64,000 nt of DNA from Peribacillus simplex (GCF_900156045.1 NZ_FTMX01000009.1:92263-156262); one strand, 5' to 3'. Counted from the first letter of the stretch, positions 53,819 through 63,182 are shown. A program made the numbers and translations. Notes: generated by a model not told the origin, from the letters alone.

Positions 53819-53852
53819 GTGCCTACAGGTCTATTCTGTAGGCACTTTTTTA
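53819..53852 (+). terminator. Riboswitch expression-platform terminator
   Basis: GTGCCTACAG and CTGTAGGCAC with a 7-base loop and T6, between the c-di-AMP aptamer and kimA. Ligand binding is expected to favour this terminator. Confidence 0.9.
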
Positions 53853-53943
53853 TATTCATTTAAAATTTTATTGCTCTTTTGAGTAAATACTGTATGTACA
53901 GGTAAATATTAACTCATAAAAACTATTAGGGTGGTTTGGAATA

Positions 53944-55770
53944 ATGATTTCACTTATAAAAAGGATGTTAATTGGGCGACCTCTGAAATCCAATGAATTA
54001 GGAGAACAGAGATTAAACAAAAAGAAAGCATTAGCAATCCTTTCTTCTGATGCTCTATCATCAGTGGCATATGGTCCTGAACAAATTTTGATAGTATTGA
54101 TTACGGTAGGTGCAGCAGCATTTTGGTATTCAATTCCTATAGCAGTTGGTGTATTAATTCTTTTAACAGCTCTCATATTGTCTTATAGACAAATCATTTT
54201 TGCATATCCTCATGGCGGTGGTGCGTATGTGGTTTCAAAGAGCAATTTAGGTGTAAATCCTGGTTTAATAGCTGGAGGTTCCCTATTGGTAGACTACATA
54301 CTAACTGTTGCTGTAAGTGTGTCTGCTGGGACTGATGCTTTAACATCTGCCTTTCCCACTTTACACAACTTTAATGTGGAAATTGCTATCTTATTTGTCA
54401 TTTTTATTACAATTTTGAATTTAAGAGGAGTAACGGAGTCTGCTTCAATATTAGCCTACCCCGTTTACTTATTCGTTTTAGCGTTGTTAATTTTAATTGG
54501 TGTGGGTATTTTTAATATTCTAACTGGAGGAGTTTCGCCTGAATTGCACACCCAAATAGGTACACCTGTGACGGGAATCAGTTTGTTTATTCTTTTAAGG
54601 GCGTTTGCTTCAGGAAGTTCCGCCTTAACAGGGGTGGAAGCCATATCGAATGCCATTCCTAACTTTAAAGACCCAGCACCTAATAATGCTGCTAAAACAT
54701 TAATGGCGATGGGAGCTTTGCTTGCCATACTATTTTCAGGAATTGTATTTTTAGCCTATTATTATGGTATTACTCCAAGTGGAGAGGTAACCGTTGTTTC
54801 CCAAATTGCCGAAGAAACCTTCGGGCGGAATTTCATGTACTTCTTTATACAAGGAACCACAGCATTGATATTAATCCTTGCTGCGAACACTGGTTATTCT
54901 GCTTTTCCATTGTTGGCAGTAAATCTTGCAAAGGATAAGTTTATTCCAAGGGCGTTTCTAATGAGAGGAGACCGATTAGGATATTCTAATGGGATTATCA
55001 TACTTGGAATTGCTTCAATCATTTTAATCCTTGCTTTCCAGGCAGAAACGGAGCATCTTATCCCACTTTACGCAGTTGGTGTATTTGTTCCATTTACTTT
55101 ATCTCAATCGGGCATGATGGTTAAATGGTTACGAGAGAAGCCGCATGGGTGGGTACCAAAATTCATTATTAATACTACGGGCGCCGTTATTAGCTTAACC
55201 GTCACATTAATATTCTTTTTAACAAAATTCTCACAGGTTTGGTCAATCTTAATCTTTCTACCTATCATTGTCTTTGTCTTTCATAGAATTAGAATGCATT
55301 ATGAAGCTGTTGGAGACCAACTTAGGCTTACAACTTGTGAACCATCTGCGACCATTGACGGTAATGTTATGATAGTGCCTGTTGCTGGCATGACTCATGT
55401 TGTAGAGAATACCTTAAATTATGCTAAATCGCTTTCTCCGCAACAAATGATTGCAGTGTATGTTGCATTCGAAAGAGAAGACGAGAAGAAATTTGAAGAA
55501 AAATGGAAGAAATGGCAACCTGAAGTAAGACTGGTGACACTACACTCTCATTACAGAAGTATCATCAACCCACTTACAAAATTTGTTGATACTGTAGAGA
55601 ATAAAGCAAGGGAAGGGAATTATCGGGTAACTGTAGTTATTCCACAATTTATTCCCAAAAAAGGCTGGCACAATATACTTCACAATCAATCAAGTTTTCT
55701 TATTCGAGCCTTCTTACTGTTTCGAAGAGACGTGGTTGTAGCAACTGTACCTTATCATTTGAAAAAATAA
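53944..55770 (+). CDS. kimA: High-affinity potassium importer KimA (YdaO)
   Basis: 608-residue K+/H+ symporter of the APC superfamily KUP-like group. N-terminal cytosolic stretch GRPLKSNELGEQRLNKKKAL and then the SSDALSSVAYGPEQILIVLI motif of TM1; TM3 AYPHGGGAYVVSKSNLG; about 12 helices to residue 455, then a C-terminal cytosolic domain (about 470-608, CEPSATIDGNVMIVPVAGMT) of the UspA-like fold that binds c-di-AMP in KimA. Controlled by the riboswitch directly upstream. Intact. Confidence 0.93.
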   Translation: MISLIKRMLIGRPLKSNELGEQRLNKKKALAILSSDALSSVAYGPEQILIVLITVGAAAFWYSIPIAVGVLILLTALILSYRQIIFAYPHGGGAYVVSKSNLGVNPGLIAGGSLLVDYILTVAVSVSAGTDALTSAFPTLHNFNVEIAILFVIFITILNLRGVTESASILAYPVYLFVLALLILIGVGIFNILTGGVSPELHTQIGTPVTGISLFILLRAFASGSSALTGVEAISNAIPNFKDPAPNNAAKTLMAMGALLAILFSGIVFLAYYYGITPSGEVTVVSQIAEETFGRNFMYFFIQGTTALILILAANTGYSAFPLLAVNLAKDKFIPRAFLMRGDRLGYSNGIIILGIASIILILAFQAETEHLIPLYAVGVFVPFTLSQSGMMVKWLREKPHGWVPKFIINTTGAVISLTVTLIFFLTKFSQVWSILIFLPIIVFVFHRIRMHYEAVGDQLRLTTCEPSATIDGNVMIVPVAGMTHVVENTLNYAKSLSPQQMIAVYVAFEREDEKKFEEKWKKWQPEVRLVTLHSHYRSIINPLTKFVDTVENKAREGNYRVTVVIPQFIPKKGWHNILHNQSSFLIRAFLLFRRDVVVATVPYHLKK

Positions 55771-55832
55771 GGACTTGATATAATTGTACTTCTTAATGCT
55801 ATAGGTAATTACCAGAGCTGTTAAGAAGCACT

Positions 55833-55925
55833 TCTTATAGAACTAACGGGTGCGTTAGCTGAAGATCGGAGCTGTCTTTAAGGCAGCTTTTTCTTTATGC
55901 AACTATCGGGGCTGGTTAGGGAGCA
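55833..55925. repeat. Dispersed repeat, copy 12 (best-preserved)
   Basis: AACTAACGGGTGCGTTAGC, TGAAGATCGGAGCTGTC, TTTAAGGCAGCTTTTTC, TTTATGCAACTATCGGGG, CTGGTTAG. It shows the full architecture: left motif, GAAGATCGGAGCTG, GCAGCTTTTT hairpin arm, right motif. Confidence 0.8.
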
Positions 55926-56049
55926 TTCGATAGATATAGCTATCATACTGAGGGAGTTGAACACTATTAAAACTAAAATTGTTCAAATGATGAAATATTT
56001 TGCTACTTCTAGCATCATTATTTACCATTGACATTTGTTTTGAAAAAGA

Positions 56050-56092
56050 TTAACATGAAATCAACTTCACATGAAGTTAACTTCATGTTAAA
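56050..56092. promoter_or_regulatory. Palindromic operator cluster of the DUF2178/XRE operon
   Basis: CATGAAGTTAACTTCATG is a perfect 18-bp palindrome (56070-56087), extended by TTAACATGAA half-sites on the left and a TGTTAA on the right; AACTTCAC words recur nearby. It is 45 bases before the first gene and probably binds the XRE protein encoded in the same operon. Confidence 0.65.
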
Positions 56093-56135
56093 TAAACTTC
56101 ACTCCAGGTGAATAAGTTGGTTAGGAGAGGTATGA

Positions 56136-56534
56136 TTGAAAAATCTATTCATACAGCGTTTTTTAGTCTCAACTGTGATAATTATATTGGGAATCATTCA
56201 AATAATTCTCGATACATCACTAAGATTAAATTTTGGTTATATCATAGTATTCCTAGGTGGAATAATTTTGTTGTACTCAACAATTTCTTACATTACATCC
56301 CGTAAGAATAAATCACTAGAAAAGGAATTAGCGAAGGAGTACGACGAAAGAGATGCTTTAATTGATGGGAAAGTTGCTCGCTTTTCCTTGCATATTCTTA
56401 TGTGCGAAATTTTTATTCTTATGTTTATAACTAATTTTGTCGTTATCCCAACAAATACTGCATTATTTGTTGTCTTAGTATCATTAATGATTAGTCAAAT
56501 TGGGTCTAGAAAGTATTACAATCTTGTCCTTTAA
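56136..56534 (+). CDS. DUF2178-like membrane protein
   Basis: 132 residues, four predicted helices (about 7-24, 31-51, 83-103, 106-122) and, between helices 2 and 3, the DUF2178-type segment LAKEYDERDALIDGKVARFS. TTG start at 56136, with GGAGAGG 5 bases upstream. Such proteins are commonly paired with a small XRE repressor, as here (12 bases downstream). The role is unknown; a membrane-stress or signalling function is only a guess. Confidence 0.75.
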   Translation: MKNLFIQRFLVSTVIIILGIIQIILDTSLRLNFGYIIVFLGGIILLYSTISYITSRKNKSLEKELAKEYDERDALIDGKVARFSLHILMCEIFILMFITNFVVIPTNTALFVVLVSLMISQIGSRKYYNLVL

Positions 56535-56546
56535 TTCGGAGGATAT

Positions 56547-56750
56547 ATGAAAAATAGAGTAAAAGAATTGCGAATAGAAAATGGAATAACGCAACAACAA
56601 TTAGCTGATAAAGTAAGTGTATCTTCAAGAACAATCATCTCATTAGAAAAACAAAAGTATAATCCATCTGTGCTACTTGCGTATAAAATAGCTTCAGTTT
56701 TTAATTTATCAATTGAAGAAACTTTTATTTTTGATGAGGATGACAAATAA
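56547..56750 (+). CDS. XRE-family (Cro/CI) small transcriptional regulator
   Basis: 67-residue single-domain helix-turn-helix protein: KNRVKELRIENGITQQQLAD, KVSVSSRTIISLEKQKYNPS and KIASVFNLSIEETFIF. It belongs to the short YvaO/immunity-repressor-like group that pairs with DUF2178 membrane proteins. GGAGG 6 bases before the ATG. Likely autoregulator through the palindromes at 56050-56092. Confidence 0.9.
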   Translation: MKNRVKELRIENGITQQQLADKVSVSSRTIISLEKQKYNPSVLLAYKIASVFNLSIEETFIFDEDDK

Positions 56751-56798
56751 TACTTCTCACCAAGATGCACATATTAAACAAACAACGGAGGAACATAA

Positions 56799-57008
56799 AT
56801 GCTTATTGTATTATTTATTTTTGGGGCTGTTTTAATGGTTTGGGGTATTTATCGTATGAAAACAGATGATGGCTTATTTGGAAAAAACCAAAAGAGTAAA
56901 AACATATTCAATTTACTGCTAATGGGAGAAGCTTCAGGATTAGGGCAATTTTTGAGTGGAATTCTGTGTATTATTATAGGGATTATCGTATTTATTTTGA
57001 ATAAGTAA
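56799..57008 (+). CDS. Small membrane protein of the XRE operon
   Basis: 69 residues, two helices (about 2-16 and 47-66) with a polar middle (YRMKTDDGLFGKNQKSKN). AACGGAGG 8 bases before the ATG. Third gene of the DUF2178-XRE group. Family not recognised. Confidence 0.65.
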   Translation: MLIVLFIFGAVLMVWGIYRMKTDDGLFGKNQKSKNIFNLLLMGEASGLGQFLSGILCIIIGIIVFILNK

Positions 57009-57045
57009 TATATAAGAATTTTCAATTTTCCACTGAAATATTGTG

Positions 57046-57112
57046 AATGAAATCACTTAAACAAACAGGTGCGTTAGCTGAAGATACGGGGCAGGTTAGT
57101 TTAATAAGAAAT
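57046..57112. repeat. Dispersed repeat, copy 13
   Basis: ATCACTTAAACAAACAGGTG, CGTTAGCTGAAGAT, ACGGGGCAGGTTAGTTTAAT, a short copy with the hairpin deleted. Confidence 0.7.
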
Positions 57113-57216
57113 TTATAAAATCCATGCATTTCCGTCAAATAAAGTTTCTTATAGTCAATAGGATACAGTCTACACAAAAATGCCATCCATACAATAAAGC
57201 GTATGAATGGCATTTA

Positions 57217-57885
57217 TTATGTGTAAAGAATATTAGTGATTTTTTGTGTTAGATAGTTGATCTTGGGTTCCATTAGATCATCATTCACTTTTAATACGTG
57301 TTGCGGAAGAAATAGTTGAACCTTTTGTAAGTGATAAAAATCACGCAGTGCTTGATCAATTGTCAGTTGATTTGTCATTAAATATTTCGGATCAAATAAT
57401 GTATTAAATAAATGATTTTGTAAGATTATGATGGTTGGATTAATTTTGTTGAACACATTCTGCTCCATCCCTTTTGTATAATATGCTTTTAGCTGTTCAT
57501 TTCTTTTATTTAGTTCAACCGTAAGCTTTACATATATATCAGGATATGTGTTTTTAAGCTCTTGTAAAAATTCATCGGTAATAAGCAGTGCTAATGAAAC
57601 CGATTGTTCAAAGTGTTGCTGGAATCCATTATAAAAATTAAATTCCTGCTCCGTATTTTCCATTCCCTTTATATACGTAATCAGACCATCCGTAAATCGC
57701 CCAATAATTTCTTCTTTATTTGAAAAGTATTTATATAAAGTCGCTCGACTAACATCCATAAGTTTAGCGATGTCTTCCATTTTTAAATGTTGAAAACCAC
57801 TTTTTCGGATTTTACCAATCAGTTTAAAAATCAATTTATCTTGCATTTCTCTACGTTTCAATAATAGTACTTCTTCATGTTCCAT
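57217..57885 (-). CDS. TetR/AcrR-family regulator
   Basis: 222 residues: N-terminal HTH (about 14-60, GFQHLKMEDIAKLMDVSRAT, LYKYFSNKEEIIGRFTDGL) and a helical ligand domain. Divergent from an aldo/keto reductase with a perfect 20-bp inverted repeat between the two genes, the clearest regulator-operator pair in the window. Ligand unknown. Confidence 0.9.
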   Translation of the reverse strand: MEHEEVLLLKRREMQDKLIFKLIGKIRKSGFQHLKMEDIAKLMDVSRATLYKYFSNKEEIIGRFTDGLITYIKGMENTEQEFNFYNGFQQHFEQSVSLALLITDEFLQELKNTYPDIYVKLTVELNKRNEQLKAYYTKGMEQNVFNKINPTIIILQNHLFNTLFDPKYLMTNQLTIDQALRDFYHLQKVQLFLPQHVLKVNDDLMEPKINYLTQKITNILYT

Positions 57886-57929
57886 CTGTAAGCCTCCTCA
57901 ATATATTTAGTATAACAAAAAATAATTTC

Positions 57930-57975
57930 TAACACACAATAGACAAAAAATACACTTTTTGTCTATTGTGTGTTA
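57930..57975. promoter_or_regulatory. Perfect inverted repeat operator, TetR/AKR
   Basis: Two 20-bp arms (left ends in AATAGACAAAAA, right begins with TTTTTGTCTATT) around a 6-base spacer, centred between the divergent genes. It probably contains both promoters' control sites. Confidence 0.8.
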
Positions 57976-58016
57976 TGTTGTGTTTGTAATTTAAATTTTC
58001 ACGAGGAGTGAACGAT

Positions 58017-58958
58017 ATGAAAAAAATAAAACTTGGTAATACAGATTTAGAAATTTCAGCAATGGGACTTGGTATGATGGGGATGTCGCCAGGTGTTTAC
58101 GGTGAAATTAACGATGAGGAATCAATCAAAACTATCCACCGTGCATTAGAGCTAGGCATCAATTTACTAGATACAGCAGATACGTATGGCAACGGGCATA
58201 ACGAGCAGCTATTAGGAAAAGCGTTAGCAGGGAGACGTGATCAAGCAATTGTTGCAACAAAATTTGGCTTCGGTCCAAATTGGCAATTTGTAGGTGGTCA
58301 TCCGGACTATGTGAAAAAAGCCGTTGATGAAAGCTTAATGCGTTTAAATTTAGATTATATAGATATTTACTATCAGCACCGCGTTGATCCAAATGTACCG
58401 ATTGAGGAAACAGTTGGTGCGATGGCAGATTTAGTACAAGCAGGTAAAGTACTTTATTTAGGACTATCTGAAGCAAATTCTGAACAAATCCATCGTGCTA
58501 ACACAGTACATCCGATGGCAGCTTTACAAACTGAATATTCATTATGGAGCCGAGATATTGAAGCGGATATTTTACCGACAGTTCGTGAATTAGGAATGAC
58601 ACACGTTGCATATAGTCCACTGAGCCGTGGCTTTATTTCTGGTCAATTACGCAAATATGAAGACCTTGCACCAGACGATATGCGCCGTTTTTTACCACGC
58701 TTCCAAAAAGAAAACTTCCAGAAAAACGTGGATATTGTTACGAAACTTGAAGAAATGGCAAGAGAAAAAGGCATGAGTGTACCACAACTTGCAATCGCTT
58801 GGACAATGGCTAAAGGTGCTGTACCAATTCCAGGTACAAAGCGTGTGAAATATTTAGAAGAAAACGTTAAAGCTGCAGAAATCGAATTAACAGATGAAGA
58901 CTTAGCTCGATTAGATAAGGTTAGTCCTGAAAGTGCAGTAAACGGCACCCGTTATTAA
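58017..58958 (+). CDS. Aldo/keto reductase
   Basis: 313-residue NADPH-dependent oxidoreductase, (beta/alpha)8 barrel. ATG 58017 has GAGGAG 8 bases upstream. Motifs: [33 protein letters not shown] (catalytic Asp and Tyr), IVATKFGFG (Lys), [17 protein letters not shown] (His), LSRGFISGQ and [13 protein letters not shown] (NADPH site). Close to the YhdN/IolS-like group. Controlled by the divergent TetR. The substrate is probably a reactive aldehyde or ketone. Confidence 0.93.
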   Translation: MKKIKLGNTDLEISAMGLGMMGMSPGVYGEINDEESIKTIHRALELGINLLDTADTYGNGHNEQLLGKALAGRRDQAIVATKFGFGPNWQFVGGHPDYVKKAVDESLMRLNLDYIDIYYQHRVDPNVPIEETVGAMADLVQAGKVLYLGLSEANSEQIHRANTVHPMAALQTEYSLWSRDIEADILPTVRELGMTHVAYSPLSRGFISGQLRKYEDLAPDDMRRFLPRFQKENFQKNVDIVTKLEEMAREKGMSVPQLAIAWTMAKGAVPIPGTKRVKYLEENVKAAEIELTDEDLARLDKVSPESAVNGTRY

Positions 58959-59030
58959 AATTAGCAAGTCCTATTAAGGAATGATATTTTTCTTTAATTC
59001 TCATCTTGTAGCTTTTAAAAAAAGTTTGAT

Positions 59031-59074
59031 AAAAAACATCTCTCTTCTATGTAATCTTTGATGAGATGTTTTTT
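59031..59074 (+). terminator. Terminator after the aldo/keto reductase
   Basis: AAAAAACATCTC and GAGATGTTTTTT with a 20-base loop. Confidence 0.7.
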
Positions 59075-59121
59075 ATAGGATAATTTTGTTGGGATTATTA
59101 GAAAGATTGTGAAAAAAAGCA

Positions 59122-59184
59122 CTTAAACTAACGAATAGGTAAGAGGACCACAAATTAGACATATTAAAAATGTGTGGTCCTTTT
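59122..59184. repeat. Partial dispersed repeat (copy 14) and stem-loop
   Basis: CACTTAAACTAACGAATAGG is a decayed left end; AGGACCACA and TGTGGTCCT (59144-59181) with TTTT form a terminator facing the plus strand. Confidence 0.55.
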
Positions 59185-59273
59185 AATATCAAAGGTCAAA
59201 CTCACCTTACCAAAATATAACATGTGATCGTATCAATCTGGATATTTTGAATTTGCTATCTATACACATTCAA

Positions 59274-60692
59274 TTATTTCTCTTTTTGTATGTCTTCCCA
59301 AGGTTCAAATGAAAAGGGAATTCCAATCATTTTAGCAGTCAATTCATCATAGGAAACTAAATCTTTTTTTGACAACTCCTTTAAGGAACGTTTCCCCATC
59401 GCTCTTAATGCCATTTTCATTTCTTCTATACTTGCTGTAAAGAATTTCTCTGCTGCTTTTACTCCATCTTCTATCTTAAATTGATCCTTGAATTTACCTT
59501 GATTCCAAACAACTTGTGTAGGTGGTTCAAAGGGAAGAGCATTCAATGCTTGACTATGTGAGACAGCAAATAATATGGCAGATCCTACATAAACAGCATC
59601 AGCACCGAGTGCAAGTACTTTTAAAAAGTGCCCAGGTACTAATAGCCCTCCTGAGACAATTAAACTAATTTGTCCCTTCATCTTTCTCTTTTCTAAATGA
59701 TTAACAGCCCGGACAACTGCATGCAATGTTGGTATTCCCATGTCATCGGATAAAATGGGGGGGGCACCGTGTGTGGCTGCTTGGCCGCCGTCAATCGTAA
59801 TGAAATCAACACCGAGTTCAATTAAATGATCTATATCATCTTCGATTTTTCCACCTGCCCCCATTTTTACACCAATGGGAACACCACCAGTTATGCTCCG
59901 AAGTTCATTAACAAGGTTTTTAATATCTTTCAATGTTTGATTTTCAAAAAAATGTTCAAAAATGACTCCATCCTCATTTTCTTTAAGCCCCATCACTTCA
60001 CGAGCCCGACCTGTTAAATTTTCGGGTGAAATTTTTCCACCCATCCCAGCTAGTGCGCCCTGTCCGAACTTAATTTCAATCATGTCGGCACGCTTAATAA
60101 GCTCTTCTTCCTTTGACCATTCTGTTTTTGAAAACTGTAAAATATATTTTCCTGCTTTATCTAATTCTTCGGGTATTACTCCGCCTTCTCCGGAATTAAT
60201 CGCGGTTCCTACGTTTTTTGCTGCTTCTGCCAAAGATAGCCTTGTTTGTTCACTAAGTGCAATACCATAGGCCATCCCTGTAATCATAAGAGGAATTTTT
60301 ATTTTCATTGGTTTTTTTGCTTTTGGTCCAATGGTCACCTTAACATCAACGTCTTCTTCACCATCAATAGGAAATGGTGTCGTTTGTGCAGGGATAAAGG
60401 TAATGGGATCCAAATGCGGCCATTTTTTTGAAGAGCCAAGTGGTCGATGCAGGACGTCGCCTGTTTCTGCACGTAAGCTATTTTCAAGCATATTTTGAAC
60501 GCCCATATGCCTTAGTCCTGGCATCAACTCCATAATATTTTCTTGATAGCTGTCGGTTAAAATGATTTTCCCCATTTTCTTAACTAAACGTTTCATTATC
60601 CAACGCCAACCAATAAGCATGAATAAAAATAGGACAAATATTATTGCAACCATTACAAAAGATAAATACGATAGGATGTTCGACATATTCAC
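59274..60692 (-). CDS. FMN-binding glutamate synthase family protein (YerD-like)
   Basis: 472 residues: one N-terminal membrane helix (about 8-31), then a GltB-like FMN-binding TIM barrel: DPITFIPAQTTPFPIDGEED, MITGMAYGIALSEQTRLSL, NSGEGGVIPEEL, IEIKFGQGALAGMGGKI, VDFITIDGGQAATHGAPPIL, LIVSGGLLVPGHFLKVLALG and ADAVYVGSAILFAVSHSQAL. It lacks the amidotransferase and C-terminal helix domains of true glutamate synthase and has no Cys cluster for the 3Fe-4S centre that I can see. B. subtilis YerD is of this kind; function unproven. Confidence 0.9.
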   Translation of the reverse strand: MNMSNILSYLSFVMVAIIFVLFLFMLIGWRWIMKRLVKKMGKIILTDSYQENIMELMPGLRHMGVQNMLENSLRAETGDVLHRPLGSSKKWPHLDPITFIPAQTTPFPIDGEEDVDVKVTIGPKAKKPMKIKIPLMITGMAYGIALSEQTRLSLAEAAKNVGTAINSGEGGVIPEELDKAGKYILQFSKTEWSKEEELIKRADMIEIKFGQGALAGMGGKISPENLTGRAREVMGLKENEDGVIFEHFFENQTLKDIKNLVNELRSITGGVPIGVKMGAGGKIEDDIDHLIELGVDFITIDGGQAATHGAPPILSDDMGIPTLHAVVRAVNHLEKRKMKGQISLIVSGGLLVPGHFLKVLALGADAVYVGSAILFAVSHSQALNALPFEPPTQVVWNQGKFKDQFKIEDGVKAAEKFFTASIEEMKMALRAMGKRSLKELSKKDLVSYDELTAKMIGIPFSFEPWEDIQKEK

Positions 60693-60895
60693 TTCTCCAC
60701 TATCAAATTAATTTAACACCTCAATATTATTACTGTTTCCTGAAAAGGAAAGTTTTGTTATTTTATAAAGATATCACTCACAACTTTATAGGGTGAAAGC
60801 CAATGCAGAGAGCAATTGAAAATACAAGCAACATCAAATGATTTTCTGAGTTTTTTTCAGCCCTTAACTAAGTAGATATAAAGGAGATACTTTTC

Positions 60896-61642
60896 ATGAA
60901 CTTACTAGATGATAACGCTCACCGTCCTTGGCCAATACCTTCAAATAAGTGGATTATGCGACAATCTTGGAGAAATCTCTTGTTTATCCATTGGCCTATT
61001 CCAGCTGAAACACTAAGGCCGCATATTCCTCCTCATTTAGAAATTGACACCTTTGATGGATATGCCTGGTTGGGAGTTATTCTCTTCGTTATGGAGGGAA
61101 TTTATCCTCGTGGATTGCCATCTGTATCACTAACCCCTAAATTTTCAGAAATCAATGTAAGGACATATGTTCAATGTGATGGTAAACCCGGTATCTTTTT
61201 CATGTCTCTTGACGTTGAGGACTGGACTTCCTATACAATAGCCAAGAAATGGTTTCGTTTGCCCTATTATTCTGCACAAATTTATTTAGAAAAAAAAGGA
61301 AAAACCTTTCATTGTCAAAGTATTCGTAAAGGAAAAACAAATACTCCAATTAGATTTAATGCAAAGTACGCTCCAATACCAGAAGTTCATTTTCCTAAAA
61401 AAGGAACTTTAGACCATTGGCTCACAGAGAGATATTGCTTGTATAGTACGGATAATGGAGTCAATATCTATTGCGGAGAAATACACCACCGTCCTTGGCC
61501 GCTACAAAAAGTAGAAGTAGGGATATGTACGAATACACTTTTTACTCCCTTTAATTTTGACCTTACTGAAGTCAAACCGCTGTTTCATTTCTCTAAAGGT
61601 GTTGATACACTTATATGGAATATTAAGAAAACACGGTTCTAG
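60896..61642 (+). CDS. yqjF-like: YqjF/DUF2071 family protein
   Basis: 248-residue protein of the DUF2071 family. Signatures: RPWPIPSNKWIMRQSWRNLL, FIHWPIPAETLRPHIPPHLE, DGYAWLGVILFVMEGIYPRG, VNVRTYV-type EINVRTYVQCDGKPGIFFMS and FRLPYYSAQIYLEKKG. AAAGGAG before the ATG. Function unknown; B. subtilis YqjF is induced by nitrotoluene-type aromatics. Transcribed alone. Confidence 0.92.
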   Translation: MNLLDDNAHRPWPIPSNKWIMRQSWRNLLFIHWPIPAETLRPHIPPHLEIDTFDGYAWLGVILFVMEGIYPRGLPSVSLTPKFSEINVRTYVQCDGKPGIFFMSLDVEDWTSYTIAKKWFRLPYYSAQIYLEKKGKTFHCQSIRKGKTNTPIRFNAKYAPIPEVHFPKKGTLDHWLTERYCLYSTDNGVNIYCGEIHHRPWPLQKVEVGICTNTLFTPFNFDLTEVKPLFHFSKGVDTLIWNIKKTRF

Positions 61643-61884
61643 TGTAAAAAGATTCCTTTTAAATTCGGGGATTAAGAAACTTCACTTAATTTATCCCTCA
61701 CATCTAAAACTTAAATGTGATCGGAATGCAAATAAAAAAGAATCCATTTTATTTAATGAGTAATCCCCTAATGGTCGTTTAAATATTATAAAATAACACA
61801 TATCGTGTAAGTAATTTTGAACCCCACCGCAAAATTCATAAAAATCATTAAATATTGTCTGAGGTATTTTTAATCAAACTTTAT

Positions 61885-61990
61885 TTGAATTCAACACTTA
61901 GCTTAAGATCGGAGTTGACTTTAAGGCAGCTTTATTTAACTATCGGGTGCTTTACTTCAATTAGTGAAGTTGCTGAGGGTATTCAACAAT
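61885..61990. repeat. Dispersed repeat, copy 15
   Basis: CTTAAGATCGGAGTTGACTT, TAAGGCAGCTTTATT, TAACTATCGGGTGCTTTACT, TCAATTAGTGAAGTTGCTG; the right half of one copy runs into the left half of another. Confidence 0.65.
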
Positions 61991-62083
61991 TCTGCCCCGT
62001 TAGCACTATAAAAAAGCTGCCAAAATGGGATATGTTTTTTACTTATCTTAAAAAGAAATAAATGGTTTGTTTATATAGAAATA

Positions 62084-62160
62084 ATGGGGAAAATTAATTA
62101 TTCAATTGTAGATGTTTTTTCACAAGGAAAATATACAGGAAATCAACTTGCTGTTTTTTA
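62084..62160 (+). pseudogene. PhzF-family protein, N-terminal stub cut by the IS110 relic
   Basis: GKINYSIVDVFSQGKYTGNQ then LAVF is the start of PhzF/YddE-type isomerases (usually about 265-300 residues). At 62159 the sequence switches to the IS110 leader TACTGGTAAGTAAGTGAGG, so insertion plus deletion removed the rest. Confidence 0.75.
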
Positions 62161-62856
62161 CTGGTAAGTAAGTGAGGAGGGGAAAACAATGAATCCAGTT
62201 GTTGGTCTGGATGTGGCAAAAGGAGAGAGTCAAGTTCAGGCATTTTTAGATCAATCTAAACCGTATGGGACGAGCTTTTCAATGAAGCACATCAAAGAGG
62301 AATTAGATCATTTTTTTTTGTCTTTTTAAAAGAGGTTGAAGAGGTGAAAAGGCAGATGCCTATGTCATTTTAGAATCTACAGGGCATTACCATACTCCTG
62401 TTATTCAATACTTGGAGGAAGAAGGAATTCTATATATCTTACTAAATCCGATTAATTCTTATCAGGCAAAGAAGACCAGTTTACGGAAGGTAAAAACAGA
62501 CGCTATCGATGCGTACCAGTTGTGTGTGCTGACAAAGAGGATTTTGAACCTCATAAAATTAGAGGAATTCAGCTATTAGACCTTCGGAATCTGTCAAGAC
62601 AACAGGAAATCGTAACGAATATGTATGTGGAAGCTAAACTTCAGTTTCACACATTTTAGATCAAGTGTTTCCTGAATACCGGAAGGTTTTTGGGGATCTA
62701 TATTCAAGGGTTTCTTTATTGATATTAAAGGGATATCCCATTTCAGAGGCGATATTAACAGCCGGGGAAAGTAAGCTAGCAGAGAGTGTTATAGAGTTCT
62801 GTTTATTTTTGAAAAAGCGTATGAACCGTCCGAAAGTGAACAGCTATTTTAAGTGA
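62160..62856 (+). mobile_element. IS110-family transposase relic
   Basis: DEDD transposase gene in pieces: NPVVGLDVAKGESQVQAFLD (first Asp) and SMKHIKEELDHFF, frameshift in a T9 tract near 62312, then AYVILESTGHYHTPVIQYLE (Glu) and VKTDAIDAYQLCVL (Asp-Asp), a shift near 62525, LRNLSRQQEIVTNMYVEAKLQF, another stop, then FPEYRKVFGDLYSRVSLLI and KLAESVIEFCLFLKKR. The C-terminal Tnp_20 catalytic-Ser segment is missing. Not active. Confidence 0.85.
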
Positions 62857-62857
62857 A

Positions 62858-63109
62858 ATGGTGATGAAAACAGTTGAGAGCAAAGAGTATAAAAAGTTAG
62901 CAGAAAAAGAGAATATTATTGCTATCGATGCAAACATGAATAAAAATAAAGGTGGAATGTTCCCCTACTATTTTGGAGTAAGTGTCCGTACTGATATACA
63001 AACCTATCTGTTTGCTTGCAGTAATGAACAATGCTCAGAAATGGAAAGCGCAGGAACGACTTATTCCATATATCAAGACGAAGAACTCCGAATTCCATTT
63101 GAAAAATAG
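62858..63109 (+). CDS. Hypothetical protein (83 aa) beside the IS110 relic
   Basis: Soluble 81-83 residue protein (KKLAEKENIIAIDANMNKNK, GGMFPYYFGVSVRTDIQTYL, SAGTTYSIYQDEELRIPFEK). Protein-like composition, a terminator right after it, but no strong ribosome binding site. It could be the C-terminal end of a gene truncated by the IS. Family not recognised. Confidence 0.45.
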   Translation: MVMKTVESKEYKKLAEKENIIAIDANMNKNKGGMFPYYFGVSVRTDIQTYLFACSNEQCSEMESAGTTYSIYQDEELRIPFEK

Positions 63110-63138
63110 AGAAAAGCCAAAAAATAACTGAAATCAAA

Positions 63139-63182
63139 GAAAGCCTACTTCCTTAAATAGCAAGGATCGTAGGCTTTCTTTA
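63139..63182 (+). terminator. Terminator
   Basis: GAAAGCCTAC and GTAGGCTTTC with an inner TTCCTT/AAGGAT pairing, followed by TTTATTC. Confidence 0.7.

Noticed and set aside
56108..56305. 65-codon ORF at the start of the DUF2178 gene
   Set aside because: Out-of-frame shadow; its ATG is too close to the ribosome binding site and the protein is not family-like.
61855..62061. 68-codon plus-strand ORF
   Set aside because: Made almost entirely of repeat copy 15 sequence, with no initiation signal.
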